A stretch of 64,000 bases of DNA. Source: Rhineura floridana (Eukaryota; Chordata; Lepidosauria; Squamata; Rhineuridae). Position numbers and translations under genes: made by a program. Shown piece after piece: positions 57,092 through 64,000 of this stretch; within the stretch, counting starts at the first letter, position 1; every line of letters starts with the position of its first letter. Location: positions 221,177,943 to 221,241,942 of the forward strand of contig NC_084482.1 in NCBI RefSeq assembly GCF_030035675.1, read 5' to 3'. The notes below the pieces were generated by a model. That model was not told the origin of the DNA and searched no databases. It saw nothing but the letters and a program-made list of their open reading frames with translations.

Positions 57092-59139
57092 ATAATACTA
57101 GTCCTTGTTTCTAATGGTCTCCTTACTCAGTGTTTTCATATAGTTTAGCATACCTTTAACTGTTGATTTTATTCATTTTTTAGTGTTTGTTAAATGTTGA
57201 TTTTTATTGATCATTTTAATGTACATTTTATATTCTTTATAAATTTCTTCTGCAGTGTACACATTTTATTAATATAAATAAAATGTATTTTTGTGTATCA
57301 CATGGTTTTTATTTTGCTTGGATATTTTTTGTATTGGCTATTCTAACATCTTTCATAAAGTAACATGAATTCACTAGTTTTCTGCTGATGTATTTTAAAT
57401 ACATTTTCCAAACTGATTTCACTCCGCAGTCGCATCTGGTCTCAGTGCTATTTCCTAGCAGGCAAATGAAGGACCATACTTTCATTTGGTGCTCACCAAG
57501 AAAAGGAGTGAGAATTGTGTTTTGTCAGCGGTCACATAGCCAGAATGGCTTCTCTAGGGCAGAAAGGGGTCTTTAGGAAAGGCAGCAAAGCTGCAGAAAA
57601 TCTGTGCTTAAGTTATTGTAGTAGGCAGTTTGTTGGGATAGATAGTTCGGGCCAGATATATGAATGGTCTGGTAACTTCAAACTAATCCATGTTGTGTAA
57701 CTAATCCATGTTATGCAATTGTTAATGATGCTTCCCTGTAGTTTCTCTCTGGGAAGCAGTATGCCTCTGAATGCTATTTGCTGGGAATCACAAGTGTGAA
57801 AATTACTGACTGGGAGGTCAGTTGCACAACTGCTGATCTTGGGGACCAGGTTTCTTGAAGGACACCCCGTTCCTGTCCCCTCCTGCCTCTTTCTTGGGAT
57901 CTAGCCAGTAAAAGTGATTAGACTGGTGAGCTGGTGTTATTGTTGTTGTTCCCAATGTAAATAACAGGTGCACGTCAGGACCCCACTAGGGATCAACTGC
58001 CCTGCACCTTCAATTTAGTGTTGCAAAGCTCATCGTGCAATTGTTTGTTGGATGATTGGTATCTCCTCTAGTTTGGCCCTCAGACTGGCAGTGGCTGTCC
58101 AAGGTCCTGTTCTCCAGCCTTCTTGCCTGAGAGCCTTTTGACTGGAAAGTTCTTCTGCGTCCACCTCATGCACTCTGCCCAATGAGTAGGAGTCCCTCCC
58201 ACAGGTTCCAGACTTTAATAACCTTGATTTTGAAAGTAGTTGTGTCAGAAACTCATTTCACAGAAAGCAAACTGGTGAGGTTTGGCCCAGAACTTGAATA
58301 CAAGGCAGAGGTGGAGTTTGAGCCCAAGCACACAAGAGCACTTCTTTGAACCCAGTATTTTTCCTGTGATAGCACATCTATTTCACTGAAGGCAAACTCT
58401 ATTTCTCTCCCCCTTCTGCCAGCCGACTTGCCCCTCCAATCTCTCTTTCTCCCTCCCCAATTCACCAGCCATTCGCAACCTGGTAGCAGCACCAATAGTG
58501 CTGCTTAGTGGACCTACAAACAGCAAAAAAGGGTATTGCTGATTACCCCAGAGGTTTCCCAACACAAGGAGAGGCAGCAACATGTGTGGTTGGTGAATTT
58601 TGGTAGGTCTGGCTGATTGGGAAGTTTCTGTTCTGGGCTGGATTACGTAAAAATGTATTATAGCCCGGAATGGGTATCGGAACGTGGTTTGCATGGACGT
58701 TTTGTGTCTTATTGCATGCATCCCATGTAGTCATGTGGGACTGGTGAATTTGGTGGGTCTGGCTCGCTGGGAAGTCGCCGTTCGGGGCTGTTCATTCCGT
58801 TCCGGAGGGCATTTTGGTTGTTAAAGGGTTAATAAAAATGCTATCGGAATGGTTTTTGTTCCTAAATGTTGTTCTCATGTGTCTCTAACACATCCTAGTG
58901 TTTTTGGCATCAATTTCTTTTCTAAAGAGCCCATTCCGGCGTGTTCCGTTCCAGCTTTTACACCGTCCCTCCTGAACACTTTACTTTTTACACACAAACG
59001 TGTATATTGTATATATCACACAGCACACACACCTATCTTGCTGCTGCTTCTGCAGGAGGCAAGAGAGGAAGATGAGCTGCAATATTGGGACAGAAGGCAG
59101 GGAGGAAAATGTTGGCAGTGGGGGGGCAGAAGCAGCTCT
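57092..59139. other. Gene-free stretch right of gene B
   Basis: No coding sequence is supported. 57100-57300 is AT-rich. 58585-58640 and 58735-58800 share a repeated block (GGTGAATTT, GGTCTGGCT, GGGAAGT, TTCGGGGCTG or TTCTGGGCTG) about 150 bp apart, flanked by CATTCCG and GGAATG motifs, possibly an unnamed repeat. The rest shows nothing I can name. Confidence 0.55.
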
Positions 59140-61425
59140 TGCCACTTAGTCCTCCGATGGGTTAAGGCAAGGAGTTCTGGTTCCTAGAGAGGCAGGAAGT
59201 CTTAATCACATGGAGGGGGGAGAGCATATTGAAGGGGAAGTAGGAGGGCTGTCTTCATTGGTATTCAAGGTAAAGAAAGTATTAGGCCCAGAGAGGAGGA
59301 AGCGGGAGCGTGCAGAGGGCAAAGAGGTGCAAGGGGGGGGATTTGGTATTTTTGTCGGGGGGTGAGGGAAAAGGAGGGAAGAGCCCCACTCCCCTGCTGC
59401 ATGCAATCCATTTGCAGAGGGGGGTCCGAAGTGCCGCGGGGTTGGCCTTTCGAGGCCCTCTTGGAAGCCATCGCCCAGGCAAAGGGATGCAGCTGTTGGG
59501 GGTTGATGTCCTGTGTTGGTTTTGAGGGCCACCGCTGGGGGAGGGGAGCTGCCTTTGCAATTCCTGGGCCTGACAGGGGACTGGTGGGGGGAGGGGAGAG
59601 AGAAGGAAGGTTTGCTTTTGGGAGGGGGAGGGGGTTGATGGAAGTGGCCCCTCTTCCCTCTGGAAATCCCTAGAAAGTGCCCCAGAGCTGGAGGAAGAGC
59701 CCCTTTTGGATTTCCTAAACTGGAAGAGGGACTGGTCAGTTTCCTTCCTGCCAGGCAAGACAAATGGAGGGATGGAGAGAGGAATCTGAACCTGACCAGG
59801 CTCTGAATTGGCTTCTAGAAGCTTTCAAGGCAAAGGATTGAGGAAATGGGTGAATAAATGCCCCCTCCTCAGCTGGGCTCCAGGGGAAGGGCTTCTCCAG
59901 ACATCCCCTTGGGAGTGTATTGGAGGGGAAGACTCTAGAGGAGTGGACCTCAGCTTCTCTTGCAGAATTGGTCCATCTGTGGCGTTGCTGGGGGCAGAGT
60001 TTGGAAAAGTTACTGTTTTAAACTACAACTCCCATCAGCCCCAGCCAGCATGGCCACTGGACTGGGCTGATGGGAGTTGTAGTTTAAAAAAGTAACTTTT
60101 CCAAGCTCTGACTGGGGGTCTGTGTCTCCTGGCGTGGCCAGCCTCCCCCCTGTCCAAAGCACAATATGTTGGCAGTGGTCGCAACAGCCCTGTAATGTGG
60201 TGCAGGTTGAGAGCCTGCGGCTAATGTAGTGGTCCAGGATGAGAGCCTGCGGCTAATGTAGTGGTTAGGGAATATTCTTCAACCCAACGGCCACATTTAC
60301 ACACAAGCAGCCTTCCAAGGGCCAATTTCCAGTCAAGGGCCAGAGAGGGTGGAGGTATGGAAGTGTCACTGACATGTGTATAGTAGAGTCTCTTGTAGAC
60401 AGGAACAAGTCAGACATTTCTTCAGTGCAATTAATTAATTATTAGATTTATATCCTGCCCTTCCTCCCAGTAGGTGCCCAGGGCAGCAATGCAGAGCACT
60501 CTAAGGAGCGGGGTCAGAGCACGTGGGGGGGGGGGAAGAAAAAAAAACTGCTTTCCCTCCAAATTTTTCCACTTTTGTTATGGGCCTTCACATCTCTACA
60601 GTAGTGTAGTGGCAAATTCGGAAGTGCAGGGTCCCTTCATGATAGCCATGCCCCCTCCCATCCTGTTCCTGCTGGGTTGAGAATGAGATGCATGTTAATG
60701 CCTTCTCCCACAGCTAGGAGCCAAAAAGCATGGAAGGGCAAAGTGTTGCCTCCTGAGAAGAGTCTCAGTGGCTGACTTCACCTCCTTTCACTCTGATTCA
60801 CTCTAATTATCAGGAAAGAACAAGGAAGCATGTTAGAAGACTCTTCTCAGTGGCTAATACACTCTCCTTTCTTGCTGATTGGCTCACAGGTTGCTGGAGA
60901 CATGGGGACTCTGCTGAGAGCCTGCTCCTGAAAAAGTAAGGGGTCTAAGATCTCCCCCCCCCAGATCTATGCAGGTCCATGGGTGACCCTGGAGCAGTGA
61001 CCACTTTTGTTCAGCCCAGCCCACCTCACTGGATTGTTGTGAGGATAAACTGTGCAGAATTTTTATGTGCCATTCCAGATTTTGGACATCCACTCTGTGT
61101 GGGACCTTCAACGTCTGTGCAGGTGTGTGTGTCTGTTGTATTATTGGAATCATAGTTTAATGCTATGTCCACAGGGACCCAGATTCAAATCCCTCCTCAG
61201 GAGTGAAATTCAGGTGGTGTCCTGGGCCCAGTGACAGTGTCGTTGTGAAGACAAAAGGAGGGGGACAAATCATGGTGAGCTCATTAGAGGAAGGCCTGCA
61301 TAGAAATATAAAAATATAATAAAATGTATCGGTAATAATAATAATAATTAAATCAACTTATTGCCTCAGTTGTTCAACCCTATACAGTAGATGAGTTTGC
61401 TGTTCAGCTTTCCACCTCGTGCATC
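59140..61425 (+). repeat. Third, partial copy of the KRAB-ZNF upstream region
   Basis: It matches 28796-28850 and then 30475-32720 of arm B, in the same orientation, at about 90% by eye. The DIRS fossil segment is absent. It stops at 61420 (…CCACCTCGTGCATCACCT), just short of the acceptor in arm B that precedes coding exon 1, and unrelated sequence follows. No KRAB exon and no finger exon is seen after it within the window. It carries an extra MITE at 59995-60110. Confidence 0.82.
59995..60110. mobile_element. hAT-like palindromic MITE
   Basis: 116 bp. Ends CAGAGTTTGGAAAAGTTAC and GTAACTTTTCCAAGCTCTG are inverted copies; ACTACAACTCCCATCAGCC is mirrored inside. It is flanked by GCTGGGGG and ACTGGGGG (7 of 8 bases alike), consistent with an 8-bp duplication. 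No transposase. Arms A and B lack it at the matching position, so it inserted after the third copy arose. Confidence 0.85.
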
Positions 61426-61439
61426 ACCTGCTCAACTTG

Positions 61440-61560
61440 GAGCAGCGTTCTGTAACCTGGTGCCCTCCAGGTATTATTAGACTGCATCTCCCATCAGCCC
61501 CAGACAACATGGCCAAATGCCAGGGAAGATGGGGGTTGTAGTCCAGAAATGTCTAAAGGT
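61440..61560. repeat. hAT-MITE-like fragment
   Basis: AGCGTTCTGTAACCTGGTGCC, CTGCATCTCCCATCAGCCCC and GGGGTTGTAGTCCAGAAATG resemble the common hAT-type MITE family of reptiles also seen at 43460-43595. No clear target duplication. Confidence 0.5.
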
Positions 61561-61871
61561 TAACTTGGATTATACAAGTGGATGGTACTAACAAGGCATC
61601 CTGCTGATTTTGACATGGATGTATTGCAAGTAGTTCTTCATATGCTTTTCATTGCCCAGTGAGCTGAACCAGACTGAATGTATCTCACTGTTCCTCTCCG
61701 CATATTTCTGATGGAAAGACTGGAGGTGTTTTGCATCCCCAGGAAGCTCCAAGATGGAGTCATTTGACCAAATTCACGCCCAGTATTTCTTTACAATGTG
61801 TGCAAAACCTATTTTTATGCCAAGTGTCAGGGGCATGACATGGAATTAATACCTGTGCAGACTAAGTTTTT
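61561..61871. other. Unassigned stretch left of the CR1 copy
   Basis: About 300 bp with no gene, repeat family or promoter-like feature I can name. Simple composition, moderately AT-rich. Confidence 0.5.
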
Positions 61872-62773
61872 CATAAGAACATAAGAAGAGCCTGCTGGAT
61901 CAGGCCAGTGGCCCATCTAGTCCAGCATCCTGTTCTCACAGTGGCCAACCAGGTGCCTGGGGGAAGCCCGCAAGCAGGACCCGAGTGCAAGAACACTCTC
62001 CCCTCCTGAGGCTTCCGGCAACTGGTTTTCAGAAGCATGCTGCCTCTGACTAGGGTGGTAGAGCACAGCCATCATGGCTAGTAGCCATTGATAGCCCTGT
62101 CCTCCATGAATTTGTCCAATCTTCTTTTAAAGCCATCCAAGCTGGTGGTCATTACTGCGTCTTGTGGGAGCAAATTCCATAGTTTAACTATGCGCGGGGT
62201 AAAGAAGTACTTCCTTTTGTCTGTCCTGAATCTTCCAACATTCAGCTTCTTTGAATGTCCACAAGTTCTAGTATTATGAGAGAGGGAGAAGAACTTTTCT
62301 CTATCCACTTTCTCAATGCCATGCATCATTTTATACACTTCTATCACGTCTCCTCTGACCCGCCTTTTCTCTAAACTACAAAGCCCCAAATGCTGCAACC
62401 TTGCCTCATAAGGGAGTCGCTCTATTCCGTTGATCATTCTGGTTGCCGAGGTCTCTCTACTGGTCGGTCACCGCCAGTTCAGACCCCATGAGCGTATATG
62501 TGAAATTCAGATTTTTTGCTCCAATATGCATAATTTTACACTTGTTTATATTGAATTGCATTTGCCATTTTTCCGCCCACTCACTCAGTTTGGAGAGGTC
62601 TATTTGGAGTCCTTCGCAATCCCTCTTTGTTTTAACAACCCTGAACAATTTAGTGTCGTCAGCAAACTTGGCCACTTCACTGCTCACTCCTAATTCTAGG
62701 TCATTAATGAACAAGTTGAAAAGTACAGGTCCCAATACCGATCCTTGAGGGACTCCACTTTCTACAGCCCTCC
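61872..62773 (-). mobile_element. CR1 LINE, 5'-truncated copy with an internal deletion
   Basis: 3' UTR and ORF2 3' end (62078-62437; GYHKGFKRRLDKFMED-type ending at DRAINGY) and an RT segment (62457-62735; [18 protein letters not shown]). Compared with the copy at 18281-20640, about 340 bp of ORF2 are missing near 62447. The 5' end is cut off at 62773, where an LTR starts, so an LTR element inserted into or next to it. Confidence 0.87.
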
Positions 62774-64000
62774 TGTGCTGTAATATCTCTTTAAGGTCTT
62801 GGAATTGTCAGTTGAGTTCAGTTGGTGTTTCAGCTGAGATGGGTTAAGCACAGCATAAGCAGATGTAAAGACTGTGCCCTGTGGAATGGTGATTAAAGTA
62901 TACTATTCTTATGTTAAAGAATCAAGATGTGTTTATTGTGAAAAAAAAACACATTATATGGTGTCAGAAGTCCAAAATGGACTCATTCTGGCCTCCACCT
63001 CCTCTGGTATTGCAAGGTAATCTGGCTGAGACATGTAAGTGATGGGAGCAAGCTTTTATTTTATATCTTTCTGCAGCTGGAGTTGATAATGTTGCTAAGA
63101 ATTGACAAATTGCTATTTTGTTACATTGTGTTGGAGAGGAAGCATTGGCAGTTTACAATACTTTTGATTTGCCTGAAGGGGGGCCACAAGATATAGAGGA
63201 AGTTCTTGAACAATTTAGGATATATTGTACTCCTCATAAGAATGTGATATTTGAACACCTTGCCTCTGGTATCCATAACTCTGCTGAATCCATAACTTGA
63301 CAAAGAATCTGATCATGCTGCTCTGAGGTTGCTGCTGCAATAATCATATCATCAGCTATCATATAAACCCCTCTTATATGACCAAAAACTTCCTCATTTT
63401 TCTGTTGAAACACTTCACTAGAAGACTTAAGCCCAAATGGCAAACGATTAAAACAATATCGTACCCAAGGAGTATTAAATGTACATAACCATGAAGAATG
63501 TGCATCTAGCTTGACTTGCCAATAACCATCCTTTTCATCTAAAATAGTAAAAAACTTCATTCCTGCTAAACGGCTCAAAACATCCTCTGTTGTAGGAATT
63601 GTATAATGTTGTCGACGAACTGCTTTATTCAAATCCCGAGGATCAAGTCATATCTGTAACTTTCCATTCTTCTTCTCTGTAATAACAAGACTACTGACCC
63701 ACTCCGTAGGACCTATAACCCTGAATATCACTCCAGCATTTCTCATTTGTCCCAAAGTCTCTTTCAGTTTATTCAATATGGCAAAAGGAATTTTTCTACA
63801 TCCATGAATAACAGGAGCCACAGTAGGATCAAGATGTATATGGTGGACACCTTCAAATTCACCAAGCCCATCAAACACATCAGAATATTTCTTAAGTAGC
63901 TGTTCTTGCGTTAATGATTGAACTGTAATCACATTATCAGTTTGACGAACTAAATCCAGAGTCTCACAAGCTGCTCGTCCAAGCAATGGAAGAGAGGATC
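62774..64000. mobile_element. Rearranged Ty3/gypsy-like LTR fossil with a short LTR
   Basis: A short LTR (62774-62953; TGTG…CACA) on the plus strand is followed by a candidate primer-binding site TGGTGTCAGAAG (62959-62970), which resembles the 3' end of tRNA-Leu. A gag-like piece reads on the plus strand around 63100-63300 (LHCVGEEALAVYNTF, GPQDIEEVLEQFRIYC). A Ty3/gypsy RT part reads on the minus strand from about 63234 to 63986 (EQLLKKYSDVFDGLGEF, GYWQVKLDAHSS, YMIADDMIIA). The opposite orientations of the gag and RT parts show a rearranged element. It is broken (several breaks) and runs off the right edge. Confidence 0.78.

Overview
The window looks like squamate reptile (lizard-type) genomic DNA. 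The evidence is the repeat complement: CR1 LINEs with (TTCTTATG)n 3' ends, L2-like tails, an ORF1-only L1 derivative, two kinds of tRNA-derived SINE (one Sauria-like), hAT-type MITEs, Ty3/gypsy and DIRS fossils. These surround C2H2 zinc-finger genes with a KRAB box. Everything is inferred from the sequence alone; no database was searched.

The host genes are two KRAB zinc-finger genes in divergent orientation, each with three recognisable coding exons and matching splice phases. Gene A (minus strand) has exon 1 at 11362-11436, the KRAB exon at 10463-10607 and a 14-finger exon at 5253-6631, predicting 532 aa. Gene B (plus strand) has exon 1 at 32816-32890, the KRAB exon at 33648-33792 and a 27-finger exon at 53707-56174, predicting 895 aa. 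They form a large inverted duplication: arm A is about 4750-16163 and arm B about 27078-57085, with a ~11 kb spacer. Both inner arm ends lie in a ~188-bp satellite. A third, partial copy of the upstream region (about 59140-61425) stops just before the place where coding exon 1 would start.

Region by region: 1-4749 right part of a Ty3/gypsy-like fossil whose LTR abuts the 3' end of gene A; 4750-15775 gene A and its upstream region, including a DIRS tyrosine-recombinase fossil; 15778-16163 satellite; 16164-22180 a decayed non-LTR element cut by two CR1 insertions; 22180-24060 old diverged satellite copies and tails; 24519-26486 an ORF1-only L1-like (HAL1-like) element with a 26-bp target duplication; 26580-27045 an L2-like fragment; 27078-28490 the main satellite array; 28490-33792 upstream region and first exons of gene B; 33793-53706 the very large intron 2 of gene B, filled with at least seven insertions; 53707-57091 finger exon and 3' UTR of gene B; 57091-59140 no gene seen; 59140-61425 the third partial copy; 61872-64000 a CR1 copy carrying an LTR fossil.

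The most notable items are: (1) a step in arm-to-arm similarity at the KRAB exon, nearly identical on the promoter/KRAB side and clearly lower on the finger side; (2) a full-length 6045-bp non-LTR retrotransposon in gene B's intron with two long intact ORFs, a perfect 12-bp target duplication, a canonical PCNA-binding (PIP-box) motif in ORF1 and a YY1-type site at its 5' end; (3) gene A acting as an empty-site record for several insertions in gene B; (4) the satellite family at both inner duplication ends and, in diverged form, between them.
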